DNA from: Dolichospermum circinale AWQC310F
Lineage (GTDB): Bacteria; Cyanobacteriota; Cyanobacteriia; Cyanobacteriales; Nostocaceae
Assembly: GCF_000426925.1 (NCBI RefSeq)
Contig: NZ_KE384713.1
Span: 1 to 61,499 of the forward strand
Reading direction: 5' to 3'
DNA: 61,499 bases
Each line of letters starts with the position of its first letter. Within the stretch, counting starts at the first letter, position 1. A program made the position numbers and the translations under genes. Below the pieces are notes generated by a model. The model saw only the letters and a program-made list of their open reading frames with translations, did no database searches and was not told the origin of the DNA. Below, one piece after another: positions 16,569 to 26,387 of this stretch.

Positions 16569-18182
16569 CTACTTTTTAATTGTTTTGTAAATTAGGTTTT
16601 GGGTGGGATCAAGATTGACATTGACTACGCCTTTTTGAGCAAATACAAAATCTTTGCTTTGCCATAAAGGAATGTAGGGAACATCAGTTAATACTTGGGT
16701 TTGAATGTCGGCAAATATTTTCTTCCGAGTTTCAGGATTTTGTTCTTTACGTTGTTGATCTATGAGTTTGTTCATAGCTTCACTATAATAGAATGACCCC
16801 TGAGTTTGACTACCGCCGGTTTCACAACCTTTAGCAACTGAACCTTTTTCACAGGCTAAAAATGGCTGTACGTAGTTATCTGGATCTAAAAAGTCTGGAT
16901 ACCAATTAGTTAAGGTACTGGGATATAAACCTTTGGAAATTTCTTTATAGAAAGTTGCACCTTCGACGGTTTTAACTTCAAATTGCAAAATACCATCCAT
17001 TTTAGTATCAGCGAGGGATTTTAAGGTTTGGGCGACTAAACTGCGAGTCATTGAACTTGCAGGATACCAAATTTGCACTTTTGCCGGATTTTCTTTGGAA
17101 AAACCAGCAGCAACTAAGGATTTTTTGGCTTCTTCAAATTTACCATCACCATATTTATCTTGAAACAATGGTTGGGAAACGTTGAAGGTGGTGGGAATCA
17201 TGCTGTAAAGAGGATCAGCCTGTGATAATAATACCCGATCATTTAATAATTTACGATCAATTAATGATGCGATCGCTTGTCTCACCTCTGCTTTATCTAA
17301 AGGTTTTTGATTGCGATTTAAGGTCATATAAGTAACTACACTACCTTGAGCAGATATAGCTTGCCAATCTCCCTTTTTGGCACTGGCTTCTAAACTCTGA
17401 ATTTGATCCGATTGTAAGGATAGATAAGCTACATCTAGCGTACCAGTTTTAAAGGCATTAAATAAGTTGACTGCACTGGTTTGAATTTGGACATTTACAC
17501 CTTTGTTTTCGGGTTTTGTTCCCCAATATTTATCAAATACATCAAACTTTAAGGAATCAGTTCCATATTTGGCTAATTTGTAAGCACCAGTTCCTACAAA
17601 AATATTCGGTTTAAATTTTCCCGCCCCAATTTGATATGATTTTGGTGAAACCGCACAGACTCCAGAAAATGCTAACAAGGAAGGAAAAGCTGCAAAGGGT
17701 TTTTTCAGTTTAATTGTTAATTCATACTCTCCTGTGGCTTTAACTGAAGCTACGGTATCGGAAAGTAGGAAAGATGGTTTACCTTTGTTTTCGATAAAGC
17801 GTTGCAGGCTAAACTCCATTGCTTTGGCATTGAAGGGAGTATCATCATGAAATAGGACTCCTTGGCGAATAGGAATAGTATAGGTTAAACCATCTGCACT
17901 CACTTTTGGTAATGCTGTTGCCAATTGTGGTTTAATTTCTGTACTACCTGGTTCATAAGTGTACAGGCGATCGCTCATATTAAATACTAAACTCAAAGAC
18001 CCCAATTCATACGCATCAGCAGGATCAAGAGTTCTTGGTTTTGCCGTTGTTCCTATGGTGATTCGACCATCACCTCCAGGAGTATTAACAATACTAGATG
18101 ATGGTGTATTTGTTTGTTGTCTAGGAGTACAACTAATCACCAATAGTAGACATAAACAGAATAAGGATAGAAACTTTGTCAT
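16569..18182 (-). CDS. Lipoprotein substrate-binding protein of a peptide-type ABC transporter
   Basis: Family 5 extracellular solute-binding protein (DppA/OppA-like) delivering a small peptide or related solute to the membrane permease. From the ATG at 18182 the product starts MTKFLSLFCLCLLLVISC, a lipoprotein signal with lipobox LVIS-C, so I prefer this start over an in-frame ATG at 18230 that would add 16 residues before the signal. The mature part has the family pattern [21 protein letters not shown] and the internal YTIPIRQGVLFHDDTPFNA segment. It would be tethered in the periplasm. The permease gene follows downstream on the same strand. Confidence 0.9.
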   Translation of the reverse strand: MTKFLSLFCLCLLLVISCTPRQQTNTPSSSIVNTPGGDGRITIGTTAKPRTLDPADAYELGSLSLVFNMSDRLYTYEPGSTEIKPQLATALPKVSADGLTYTIPIRQGVLFHDDTPFNAKAMEFSLQRFIENKGKPSFLLSDTVASVKATGEYELTIKLKKPFAAFPSLLAFSGVCAVSPKSYQIGAGKFKPNIFVGTGAYKLAKYGTDSLKFDVFDKYWGTKPENKGVNVQIQTSAVNLFNAFKTGTLDVAYLSLQSDQIQSLEASAKKGDWQAISAQGSVVTYMTLNRNQKPLDKAEVRQAIASLIDRKLLNDRVLLSQADPLYSMIPTTFNVSQPLFQDKYGDGKFEEAKKSLVAAGFSKENPAKVQIWYPASSMTRSLVAQTLKSLADTKMDGILQFEVKTVEGATFYKEISKGLYPSTLTNWYPDFLDPDNYVQPFLACEKGSVAKGCETGGSQTQGSFYYSEAMNKLIDQQRKEQNPETRKKIFADIQTQVLTDVPYIPLWQSKDFVFAQKGVVNVNLDPTQNLIYKTIKK

Positions 18183-18450
18183 CCTACCCCACCGTTGTAT
18201 TAATAGAGAACACCAAGTTATCATGGTCAAAATCTTTTCAATTAGCAGTCAGCTATTGTACCATATAAAGGAATTTTGCTTTCTGCAATTGGAGAGAAAA
18301 ATTCAAGGGAAACATAATTCCCATAATTCAATTATGCAACGCCGACAATAGTTACCAAAAGACGGTAAGATCCTAAATTGAAAGCCTATAGTGACAATTA
18401 ATCAAGTTACTGTTTAGCTTTTATATCTATTTTAAAGCCATTATATACTG

Positions 18451-19800
18451 ATGTCGGCTGTTGTGATTACTTTAGAAACTCAAGCAAACTCTTCTGATCA
18501 CTTAATTATTCAGCCACCCTTAGCTGGCCTATCTCTCCAGGGAAGTATCCGTGTTCCCGGAGATAAATCTATTTCCCATCGAGCTTTAATGTTAGGTGCG
18601 ATCGCTGAGGGTGAAACTCAAATTCAAGGGCTACTTTTAGGGGAAGATCCCCGCAGCACAGCCGCCTGTTTTCGGGCTTTGGGTGCGGAAATTTCGGAAT
18701 TAAATACAGAATTAGTCACAGTTAAAGGCATCGGTTTGGGCAATTTCCAAGAACCTATAGATGTCTTAGATGCTGGTAACTCTGGAACAACCATGAGGTT
18801 GATGTTAGGGTTATTAGCATCCCATCCAGGACGATTTTTTACAGTCACAGGCGACAGTTCTTTGCGATCGCGTCCCATGTCCCGTGTCGTCAAACCGCTA
18901 CAGCAAATGGGAGCGCAAATCTGGGGACGTAAAGGAAATACTCTAGCACCCCTAGCCATTCAAGGACAAGCCCTAAAACCGATTCATTATCATTCTCCCA
19001 TTGCTTCGGCTCAAGTGAAATCCTGTATCCTCCTGGCTGGTTTAAATACTGAGGGAAAAACCACTGTCACAGAGCCGGCTTTATCAAGAGATCACAGTGA
19101 ACGGATGTTAAGAGCTTATGGAGCGGAATTGAGTATAGATACAGACAGCAATAGCGTTACTATCACTGGTGGGGCGAAACTCTACGGACAAACGGTAATT
19201 GTACCCGGTGATATAAGTTCAGCGGCTTTTTGGTTAGTTGCTGGTGCGATAGTTCCTGGTTCAAATCTGGTAGTGGAAAATGTGGGTGTGAATCCCACCC
19301 GCACTGGTATTTTAGAAGCTTTGGAACTCATGGGAGCAGATATTCAACTAGAAAATCAGCGGGAAGTCGCGGGAGAACCGGTAGCTGATATCCGCGTCCG
19401 TTCCAGTGGTTTAAAAAGCTGTACCATCGCTGGTGATATTATTCCCAAATTAATTGATGAAATTCCGATTTTAGCAGTGGCAGCGGTTTTTGCCCAAGGA
19501 ACAACAATTATTAGAGATGCGGAGGAGTTACGAGTTAAAGAGAGCGATCGCATTACTGTGATGGCACAACAACTCAATAAAATGGGTGCAAAAGTTACTG
19601 AGTTACCTGATGGTATGGAAATTACTGGTGGTACTCCCTTAATAGGTGCTGAATTAGATAGCCATACAGATCATCGTATTGCCATGAGTTTGAGTATAGC
19701 TGCTCTCAATGCTACTGGTACAACTACTATTCACCGTGCTGAAGCAGCGGCTATATCTTATCCCAACTTTACCAACACACTTAGGGAAATTTGTCAATAA
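18451..19800 (+). CDS. aroA: 3-phosphoshikimate 1-carboxyvinyltransferase (EPSP synthase)
   Basis: Sixth step of the shikimate pathway, joining phosphoenolpyruvate to shikimate 3-phosphate. Visible motifs: [11 protein letters not shown] (35-45, with the K39, S40 and R44 substrate contacts), [11 protein letters not shown] (106-116), SRDHSERML and the late TDHRIAMSL. The GNSGTT form resembles that of Bacillus-type enzymes rather than the GNAGTA form of enteric and plant enzymes. At 449 residues it is complete. It is divergent from the SBP gene and seems monocistronic. The 19801-20187 spacer that follows shows no gene, hairpin or recognisable promoter to me. Confidence 0.95.
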   Translation: MSAVVITLETQANSSDHLIIQPPLAGLSLQGSIRVPGDKSISHRALMLGAIAEGETQIQGLLLGEDPRSTAACFRALGAEISELNTELVTVKGIGLGNFQEPIDVLDAGNSGTTMRLMLGLLASHPGRFFTVTGDSSLRSRPMSRVVKPLQQMGAQIWGRKGNTLAPLAIQGQALKPIHYHSPIASAQVKSCILLAGLNTEGKTTVTEPALSRDHSERMLRAYGAELSIDTDSNSVTITGGAKLYGQTVIVPGDISSAAFWLVAGAIVPGSNLVVENVGVNPTRTGILEALELMGADIQLENQREVAGEPVADIRVRSSGLKSCTIAGDIIPKLIDEIPILAVAAVFAQGTTIIRDAEELRVKESDRITVMAQQLNKMGAKVTELPDGMEITGGTPLIGAELDSHTDHRIAMSLSIAALNATGTTTIHRAEAAAISYPNFTNTLREICQ

Positions 19801-20187
19801 CTTTTTAGAGACAGGGTAAAGGGAAAAGGATGTTGACAAAGCAAAATATTCAATGTTTCGTGAAAATTATGATTAATGTATAATTTCTTTCAGTTTTGGT
19901 TGAAACTAATTAGGTGGGAGTTTAGCAAATAAATGCTCTCCAAAAAATAATCCAGAAAATAATCCAAAAGATCAAATACTGTCAAATTTACGATAGTATC
20001 AAATAAGAAGACGCTGGAGAATAGTCTAGTGTTTAAATTATTTGTGTTGTGACATTGAGAGTGAATTTATCAGTAAGATTGGTGACGGTTAAAGGGAATA
20101 AATAAGCTTTTTACTGTTCAATTAAGCATCAAAATCTTTAATAGAAATTACAGGTAAGGTATTCTATCTAATTATAGTGTAAATAAT

Positions 20188-21687
20188 ATGACATTTTGGT
20201 TTTTCGTTGTTCTGGGGTTATTAACTTATTTACTAATGCAGTACAGTGTCGCACGGGCTACAAGAACCCCTGTGTGGTTATTGTGGCTAGTTTTAATGAC
20301 ACCGGCATTTATATCTACTGCTTGGACTCTGATATATGGTGTCAAACAAGTACCCCCCTCAGCACTAATTATTTCGGTTTCAGTGATTTGTTTATTATTG
20401 TATTGGGTATTGTTTAATTCTGGCAGACAATTACCTGTAAATCGAGAAAATCAATCTCAAGAAAATCAATCTCAACCAAATAATAATTCTCCTAATAATT
20501 CCCGTAATTCTACAGTAGAAACACCACCAGTTCGTCCTATTGACTTAGCAGAAGAAGCACAACTGCGAACTTGTTTTCCCTGGTCTGTATATTTTATCCA
20601 AAAAATCGAATATCGTCCCCAAGCGATTATTTGTCGAGGACATTTGCGAACTATGGCTAGTGCAGCTTACGAAGAAATTAAAGCTAATATTGAAAAGGAA
20701 TTTGGCGATCGCTTTTTAGTTATATTTCAAGAAGGAGTAAATGATAAACCATTTTTTGTTTTAGTTCCTAATTCTCAAGCAGCTAAACAAAATAACCAAC
20801 AAGATGCAGAAAAAATTACTCAACCGGGGTTAGCATTGGTATTGTTAATAGCAACCTTAGTTAGTACCACCTTTGTCGGGCTGAAAATTGCGGGTTTTCA
20901 AGTCGCACAACTAGAATCTGATTTCACATTATTTTTTCAAGGTTTACCTTATGCTTTAGGTTTAATGACTATTTTAGCTACTCATGAATTAGGACATTAT
21001 TTAACAGCGAGATTCTATAAAATTCGCGCTACATTACCTTATTTTATTCCTGTACCTTTTTTCTTGGGAACATTCGGCGCTTTTATCACAATGCGAAGTC
21101 CCATACCTCACCGTAAGGCTTTATTTGATGTGAGTATTGCTGGACCTTTGGCAGGATTTATTGTAACTATACCTTTATTAATCTGGGGTTTAGCTAATTC
21201 AGAAATAGTAGCTTTACCGGAAAAAACCGGAATGTTAAACCCCAATGCACTTGATCCTAAATATTCGATTTTATTAGCTTTACTCTCTAAATTAGCTTTA
21301 GGAAGTGAATTAACTGTAAAATCAGCTATTGATTTACATCCAGTTGCAGTAGCAGGTTTTTTAGGATTAATTGTCACGGCTTTAAATTTAATGCCGGTCG
21401 GACAATTAGATGGGGGTCACATTGTTCATGCTATGTTTGGACAACGTACTGCTGTTATTATTGGTCAAGTTGCCAGATTATCATTACTAATACTTTCGCT
21501 GCTTAGAGAGGAATTTTTATTGTGGGCTATTATTTTAATATTCATTCCTTTAAGTGATGAACCTGCGTTAAATGATGTTACTGAATTAGATAATAAACGG
21601 GATTTTATGGGATTAATGTCAATGGTTTTATTGTTGTTGATTGTGTTACCATTACCCCAATTTCTCGCTAATTTATTGCAGATTTAA
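20188..21687 (+). CDS. Site-2-protease-type intramembrane zinc metalloprotease (M50, EGY-like)
   Basis: The 499-residue membrane protein carries the zinc motif HELGH (266-270) in one span and the second metal-binding motif LMPVGQLDGGH (401-411), diagnostic of site-2 proteases. Two N-terminal spans (about 1-75), a hydrophilic Asn/Gln-rich linker (about 80-115) and a cytosolic globular region precede the catalytic spans. This layout resembles the plant chloroplast EGY and related cyanobacterial proteases. Substrates could be membrane-anchored regulators such as anti-sigma factors, but none is encoded adjacent. It is followed by a heptamer array. Confidence 0.92.
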   Translation: MTFWFFVVLGLLTYLLMQYSVARATRTPVWLLWLVLMTPAFISTAWTLIYGVKQVPPSALIISVSVICLLLYWVLFNSGRQLPVNRENQSQENQSQPNNNSPNNSRNSTVETPPVRPIDLAEEAQLRTCFPWSVYFIQKIEYRPQAIICRGHLRTMASAAYEEIKANIEKEFGDRFLVIFQEGVNDKPFFVLVPNSQAAKQNNQQDAEKITQPGLALVLLIATLVSTTFVGLKIAGFQVAQLESDFTLFFQGLPYALGLMTILATHELGHYLTARFYKIRATLPYFIPVPFFLGTFGAFITMRSPIPHRKALFDVSIAGPLAGFIVTIPLLIWGLANSEIVALPEKTGMLNPNALDPKYSILLALLSKLALGSELTVKSAIDLHPVAVAGFLGLIVTALNLMPVGQLDGGHIVHAMFGQRTAVIIGQVARLSLLILSLLREEFLLWAIILIFIPLSDEPALNDVTELDNKRDFMGLMSMVLLLLIVLPLPQFLANLLQI

Positions 21688-21709
21688 CAAAAATCAAACT
21701 TAAAGTATC

Positions 21710-21794
21710 AAAAGGCAAAAAGCAAAAGGCAAAAGGCAATTACCAATTACCAATTACCCATTACCCATTACCCATTACCCATTACCAATTACCC
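21710..21794 (+). repeat. Two adjoining heptamer arrays (AAAAGGC and ATTACCM)
   Basis: About four AAAAGGC-type units (21710-21738) run directly into about eight ATTACCA/ATTACCC units (21739-21794). They lie between the convergent protease and cpcS genes. Confidence 0.85.
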
Positions 21795-21817
21795 GCCTCA
21801 ATCCTCAATATTGTATT

Positions 21818-22384
21818 TTAGGATTTTGGCGAATTAGCGGCTTCTGTAGCCTTTTTAGAAGCATCCGTACTACCCATACGGATTTCAGATGTAAAGGAAG
21901 CCATACTAAAACCACCAAACCGCTTTAATACACTTACTCGCATCCGCAAATTAGGACTAGCAAACCATAGTCTCTCTTCAGACCACATAGTTTCATACTC
22001 AGTAATCAGTGTCAAAGCACCATCATCACCGATTTTATAGCTACCAGCAACGGGGGCTTTTTCCGCATAACCCATTTCTCGCAGTAATTTACCTTCATTT
22101 GGGTTATCTGCATTGGGAACTGTAGCTAAAACCGTCGAACCCTCATGTTTTTCCTCGTCCCATTCCATTGTCCCATTCCAGGTGACACGGGCCCCACAAG
22201 TGGCTGTATGCGGCTCAATTTCATACTGTTGACAGAGTTTAATCACTTCAGGATGATCAGGGGCTAACATCTCAATCACGATGTCTGATTTACCATCTTC
22301 TGACTGCTTAAACGCTAAATGGTGACTGGTGCGGTGAGAAAACCATTTTCCAGCACTTAATTCAAAAAATTCTTCAACCTTCAT
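21818..22384 (-). CDS. cpcS: CpcS/CpeS-type phycobiliprotein chromophore lyase
   Basis: This lipocalin-fold lyase (188 residues) attaches phycocyanobilin to the conserved beta-type cysteine of phycobiliproteins. The start [23 protein letters not shown] and the [15 protein letters not shown] segment are characteristic of the CpcS family. It follows a HEAT-repeat gene by 71 bp on the same strand. Phycobilisome assembly or turnover is a common theme, so the two are probably an operon. Its presence shows that the organism makes phycobilisomes. Confidence 0.92.
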   Translation of the reverse strand: MKVEEFFELSAGKWFSHRTSHHLAFKQSEDGKSDIVIEMLAPDHPEVIKLCQQYEIEPHTATCGARVTWNGTMEWDEEKHEGSTVLATVPNADNPNEGKLLREMGYAEKAPVAGSYKIGDDGALTLITEYETMWSEERLWFASPNLRMRVSVLKRFGGFSMASFTSEIRMGSTDASKKATEAANSPKS

Positions 22385-22455
22385 AAATAAAACTACCCTG
22401 CATCATAATTTTAACAATCTCTTTTATTATTAAAAACTAGGAAGAGACTTTAATT

Positions 22456-23136
22456 TCAACTCAGGTTGTTGGTTTTCTCAAGTTGTTGCAGAGAAATTCT
22501 GGCCGCTTGAGCAACGTTGTGATGACTATCTTTTGCTAGATATTTTAAAGCAGAGACACTTTGGGGTGTGGGTAAATTACCTAAAGCTTCAGCGAGACGT
22601 TGACGCACTAACCAATCTTCTGATTGAGCAAAACGGAGAATATGTGTTACCGAATCTATATCCCGGATTTCTCCCAAAGCAGAAATAGCAGCTTGTTGAA
22701 TTACTATTTCTTGACTGTTTAAGGCTTGAATGAGAATATCATGGGCGCGGGGGTCTTTAATATTACCTAAAGCTACAGCCGCACTAAACCTCACCAACCA
22801 ATCTGTATCTTCATAAAATGCCCGTGATAAGGCTTCTACTGCTCTATTATCTTCAAGATATCCTAAAGCTCCAGCCGCATCAGCACGGATACCATAATCG
22901 GGATCTGTTTCTAGAATTTTTACTAGGATAGAATAACACTCTGGTGTTTTTTTGATACCTAGAGCAAAAATGGCCATGGAACGCATTTGCAAGGAATCAT
23001 CATCTAAAACCTTTTTAATTAAAGGTACAGCATCATCAGCGGATACATGACGTAAACTAGCAAGAGCTATCATGCGATCGCGCAAATTGGGACTTTCTAA
23101 CTGAGTCGAAATTAATTCTAAACTGAGAGCAGCCAT
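22456..23136 (-). CDS. HEAT-repeat protein of the bilin-lyase/NblB group
   Basis: The 226-residue protein is composed almost wholly of five to six HEAT/PBS-lyase repeats of about 31 residues (for example DDDSLQMRSMAIFALG, DYGIRADAAGALGYL, DWLVRFSAAVALGNI, DWLVRQRLAEALGNL). This architecture is shared by CpcE/CpcF lyase subunits and NblB, a protein needed for phycobilisome degradation. Its size is close to NblB. The following cpcS gene supports a phycobiliprotein role. The sequence alone does not decide between chromophore attachment and removal. Confidence 0.8.
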   Translation of the reverse strand: MAALSLELISTQLESPNLRDRMIALASLRHVSADDAVPLIKKVLDDDSLQMRSMAIFALGIKKTPECYSILVKILETDPDYGIRADAAGALGYLEDNRAVEALSRAFYEDTDWLVRFSAAVALGNIKDPRAHDILIQALNSQEIVIQQAAISALGEIRDIDSVTHILRFAQSEDWLVRQRLAEALGNLPTPQSVSALKYLAKDSHHNVAQAARISLQQLEKTNNLS

Positions 23137-23244
23137 TTTTTTGACAGCATTTTCTTAATTTATCTTTACTTTAACGCAATTGGGGAAGTCTAAACCGTGA
23201 TTTTCGTGATTTTTGTGATTACACTGAGTTTTGGCACTCTATTT

Positions 23245-23260
23245 CGTATTTTATAATACG
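23245..23260. repeat. Small palindrome in divergent spacer
   Basis: CGTATTTTATAATACG forms a 6-bp stem with a 4-base loop between the divergent HEAT-repeat and DUF892 genes. It may be an operator. Nothing else stands out in this roughly 330-bp spacer (23137-23466). Confidence 0.35.
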
Positions 23261-23466
23261 GTAATATGGGCAAAACTTGATTAATAATAGTGAAATTAAT
23301 CACAGAAATTATAGTCCTATTCCCCAAGTCTGATCTGATCATTTAAATAACAAATGATATTTCAGACCTAATACTGTGTCTTTAGTCAGAAGAGAATAAA
23401 TGAAAGTAGAAGTAAAGTTAATCAAACGGCTACTAAATGCAGTTTCATCTCATTAGGAGAATAATC

Positions 23467-24018
23467 ATGGTTCAACTTAGCGAGCGTCCAATTACAAATA
23501 AAATTACCAATTTGCAACAGAAGTTTATCTATGAGATAAACACCATGTTTGATGCAGAAAATCGCTTTTTAGAAGCCCAGCAAATGATGTGGCAATGTTG
23601 TCAAAATAATAAGTTGAAAACGGTAATTGAGCCACATATTCAAGAAACTGAACAGCACATTAAAAACTTAGAACAGGTGTTAAATATTTTAGGAGAAAAA
23701 CCACAACGAATTACCTGTGATGTTGCGTCTGGTTTAATTAGTGAATGTCAGAAATTTACACTTTTATCAGCTGATAATCCCAAAATTGTAGACTTAGGAC
23801 TGGCAGAATGGCATAGTAAGATCGAACAAATGGAAATGTCTTGTTATCGTTGTTTGATTAAAGTGGCAGAACAAATGGGACAAAACCAAGTTGTTGAATT
23901 GTTAGAGCAAAACCTACACCAAGAGGAACAGGTAGCGCAAAAGCTTGATCAATTGATCATGCAGTTACTTCAAGAAGTAAAAACACCGGAAGTCAAGTCT
24001 ACCGCTAAAGCTCGTTAG
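23467..24018 (+). CDS. DUF892 (YciE/YciF-type) ferritin-like protein
   Basis: An all-helical ferritin-like protein of 183 residues with FIYEINTMFDAENRFLEAQQMM, HIQETEQHIKNLEQV and NLHQEEQVAQKLDQL, which supply the Glu/His residues expected of a di-iron four-helix bundle (DUF892). Relatives are induced by stress; their reaction is unclear. The ATG at 23467 is chosen because TAGGAGA lies 5-12 bases upstream; an upstream in-frame ATG at 23437 lacks such a site. A strong hairpin terminator follows at 24039-24083. Confidence 0.85.
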   Translation: MVQLSERPITNKITNLQQKFIYEINTMFDAENRFLEAQQMMWQCCQNNKLKTVIEPHIQETEQHIKNLEQVLNILGEKPQRITCDVASGLISECQKFTLLSADNPKIVDLGLAEWHSKIEQMEMSCYRCLIKVAEQMGQNQVVELLEQNLHQEEQVAQKLDQLIMQLLQEVKTPEVKSTAKAR

Positions 24019-24038
24019 TCTGATCACTAGGTTTTAAA

Positions 24039-24083
24039 AAACTCAGTTTAAATATTAAATCTTTATATATTTAAACTGGGTTT
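24039..24083 (+). terminator. Intrinsic terminator after DUF892 gene
   Basis: AAACTCAGTTTAAATAT pairs with ATATTTAAACTGGGTTT (17 bp with one G-U pair), loop of about 11 bases, with A-run and T-run flanks, so it can work in both directions. Confidence 0.8.
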
Positions 24084-24198
24084 TGCTGTTAAGTAACATC
24101 TTCTTTTTTGAAAATCAATGGGCAATTTTAACCTTGATATTTTCACAAATTAAATACTAAAAATCTGGCGTTGCTAAAACCAAGTATGAATTTAAGTG

Positions 24199-24224
24199 TA
24201 GAGATGTTCCAGGGAACGTCTCTG
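24199..24224. repeat. Palindromic GAGACGTTCC repeat, imperfect copy
   Basis: TAGAGATGTTCC and GGAACGTCTCTG are near-perfect inverted halves, a diverged copy of the perfect palindrome at 33797-33826. Both sit in gene-free DNA next to CAGCAACGCC/GCAGCGCCG-type sequence. Confidence 0.7.
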
Positions 24225-24291
24225 TAATGGTTTAGATGTGATCAGAAATTATTTTCATACACCAAATCAGCAACGCCAAAAATCCAAAAAT

Positions 24292-25026
24292 CTAGATACT
24301 GGGAGGGAGAATCAAATTATCAATTTGATGAATAACGCCGTTGCTACCTTGAATATCTGCTTTAGTTATCTTTGCGTCATTTACTTCTACTCCATTACTA
24401 TTAACTTTAATAGAAATAGGATCTCCTTGTAAGCTCTTCAATTCTCCAGATTTCAAATCACTGGAGAGTACCTTACCGGATACTACGTGATAGGTTAAAA
24501 CCTGTCGCAATATTTGTTTATTTTCTGGCTTTAACAAATCTCGTACTGCATCTTGTGGTAGTTTCGCAAATGCTGCATCTGTAGGAGCAAAAATAGTAAA
24601 AGGACCATCTCCTTGTAAAGTGTCAATGAGTCCCGCTGCTGTTAAGGCTTTAATAAGGGTTTTAAATGAGCCATTGGCGTTCGCTAATACTATTAAGTTC
24701 CTGGTTTCTTTGATTTCTGTTATGGGTGTTGTTGGGGTGGGTTTAACAGGGGGAATTTCCGTTGCTGGCTGGGTGGGTTTAACAGGGGGAATTTCCGTTG
24801 CTGGCTGGGTGGGTTTTGTGATAGGTGTGGTAACATTTGGTTTTTTACCACGATTATAAAGCGGTTCGTTGAAAATACTTGGTTTGGTATTACGCACTTC
24901 TTTTGCTTGAGATTCTATAGTCATCAAAAGACTAGCGCCAGTTAATCCCATGATACCGATGATTTTCGCTAATGCTAATAATTTGAATTTACCGGATTTA
25001 CCGAATTTGCCGTAATTACTCTTCAT
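24292..25026 (-). CDS. Secreted fasciclin (FAS1) domain protein
   Basis: The 244-residue protein has an N-terminal hydrophobic signal or anchor (about 15-42, after a basic KSNYGKFGKSGKFK start), a Pro/Thr-rich linker (about 60-105) and one FAS1 domain (about 108-244). FAS1 motifs TIFAPTDAAFAKLP and VLTYHVVSGKV are clear. FAS1 proteins mediate adhesion or cell-surface interaction. The linker contains a 12-residue direct duplication built on PTQPATEIPPVK, encoded by a 36-bp DNA repeat at 24735-24806. It appears monocistronic; the upstream spacer (25027-25499) contains only palindromic repeats. Confidence 0.9.
   Translation of the reverse strand: MKSNYGKFGKSGKFKLLALAKIIGIMGLTGASLLMTIESQAKEVRNTKPSIFNEPLYNRGKKPNVTTPITKPTQPATEIPPVKPTQPATEIPPVKPTPTTPITEIKETRNLIVLANANGSFKTLIKALTAAGLIDTLQGDGPFTIFAPTDAAFAKLPQDAVRDLLKPENKQILRQVLTYHVVSGKVLSSDLKSGELKSLQGDPISIKVNSNGVEVNDAKITKADIQGSNGVIHQIDNLILPPSI
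24735..24806 (-). repeat. 36-bp tandem duplication in the fasciclin linker
   Basis: Two identical 36-bp units (24735-24770 and 24771-24806) plus a partial third (to 24816) encode the repeated linker. Identity at the DNA level points to recent duplication. Confidence 0.9.
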
Positions 25027-25152
25027 AAATTTTTTTTGTCTTGACTGCTTACAAGTTATATCAAGACTTATAATATTTTGCCAACTAGAAAATATAAAAT
25101 CATATTGTTTAGGACTTACGCAGGTGTCACAAAAAATTATAATATTTTGTTT

Positions 25153-25177
25153 GTAGTCAGGGCTTTAGCCCTGGTCT
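25153..25177. repeat. Palindromic dispersed repeat (GGGCTTTAGCCC)
   Basis: GTAGTCAGGGCTTTAGCCCTGG is followed 20-40 bases later by GAGGACTAAAGTTCTCAC; both match the family at 8184-8203. These occupy the 25027-25499 spacer, where I see no gene. Confidence 0.55.
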
Positions 25178-25499
25178 ATATTCCCCATAGCATGAGAAAG
25201 AGAGGACTAAAGTTCTCACTAATATCTGATGTATTATGCCAGTTGCGTAATTCCTGTATTTGTAATTGAAGGATTTGCAATTGCAGGGTATTTTCCAGAA
25301 AAGTATCTCATTAATCAAGAAGATATGCTATAATCAGCAGTAGTTATTAACAGAAGAATATGATCACAGAAAAATATGAATATTTTTCAACTTTAGTGAC
25401 AGCAGATTAAGCAAAAAAAGATTAATTAATAGGAAAAATTCTCAAAACTCCAGATATAATTATCAAGTTGATAACCAAACGAGTTGGAAAATATACGCT

Positions 25500-26294
25500 A
25501 TGCTAGAACTATATCAGTGGGAACTATCTCAATTTTCCGAAAAAGTCCGTCTCATCCTTGATTATAAGGGCTTAGAGTACCGCAAAATCGAAGTTGCACC
25601 GGGAATTGGACAACTGGAATTATTTAGACTGACTGGACAAAAACAAGTACCAGTGTTAAAAGATGGCAATAGATATATTTTCGATTCTACGGAAATCGCT
25701 AAGTATTTAGACTCAACATACCCAGATAGTCCGCTCATACCAACAGAACCCAAAAAACGGGCTTTGACTTTATTATTGGAGGATTGGGCAGATGAGTCAA
25801 TGGGTGTGAAGGGCAGAAAGGCACTTTTTGCAGCTATTAGTCAAGACCAAAATTTCCGTAAGGCCTTGTTACCAGTTTCAACCCCAGATATTCTCAGAAA
25901 TTTTGTGGAAGGTGTTCCTGGAGATTTTCTGTCTGTACTAGGTTTTGGGGTGGGTTTGACAACGGATGCGGTAAATGCGGCTATTATTAGCTTAAAACAA
26001 GATTTGGAAATTATTACCCAATTATTGGCAGATAGTCCCTATTTAACAGGTGATGAGCCAACTTTAGCAGATTTAGCAGTAGCTAGTTTGTCAATGCTTT
26101 TAAAGTTTCCTGAAGGTGCTTACTTAGATCTACCAGTCTCTCTCAGGGGGAAAGGATTGTCTAGTATAGCTGATAATCCCGATTATGAAGCATTTTTCGC
26201 CTGGCGCGATCGCATTTACTCACAATTTAGAAAACCATTACCAGGAATTACACCACCGGTGGGAAATGCACCTACAAACATTAACATTGATTAA
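25500..26294 (+). CDS. Glutathione S-transferase family protein
   Basis: The 264-residue protein has an N-terminal thioredoxin-like domain (1-80: MLELYQWELSQFSEKVRLIL, VPVLKDGNRYIFDSTEIAKYL) and a helical C-terminal domain containing LTGDEPTLADLAVAS. The QFSEKVR segment occupies the position of the active-site turn. The VPVL...DSTEI pattern is the glutathione-binding loop. The substrate is unknown. It is 93 bp upstream of the HerA-like gene on the same strand, with no obvious functional link. Confidence 0.88.
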   Translation: MLELYQWELSQFSEKVRLILDYKGLEYRKIEVAPGIGQLELFRLTGQKQVPVLKDGNRYIFDSTEIAKYLDSTYPDSPLIPTEPKKRALTLLLEDWADESMGVKGRKALFAAISQDQNFRKALLPVSTPDILRNFVEGVPGDFLSVLGFGVGLTTDAVNAAIISLKQDLEIITQLLADSPYLTGDEPTLADLAVASLSMLLKFPEGAYLDLPVSLRGKGLSSIADNPDYEAFFAWRDRIYSQFRKPLPGITPPVGNAPTNINID

Positions 26295-26387
26295 GGAATT
26301 GGTAATTGGTAATCATCTTTTCCCCTATTCCCTGTTCCCTGACAACAAACAAGTCACAACTAACAACGGATAAGTAATAAAATTAAC

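Noticed and set aside
24735-24806. Duplication as a possible recent gene fusion
   Set aside because: It is a simple 36-bp linker duplication with no added domain.
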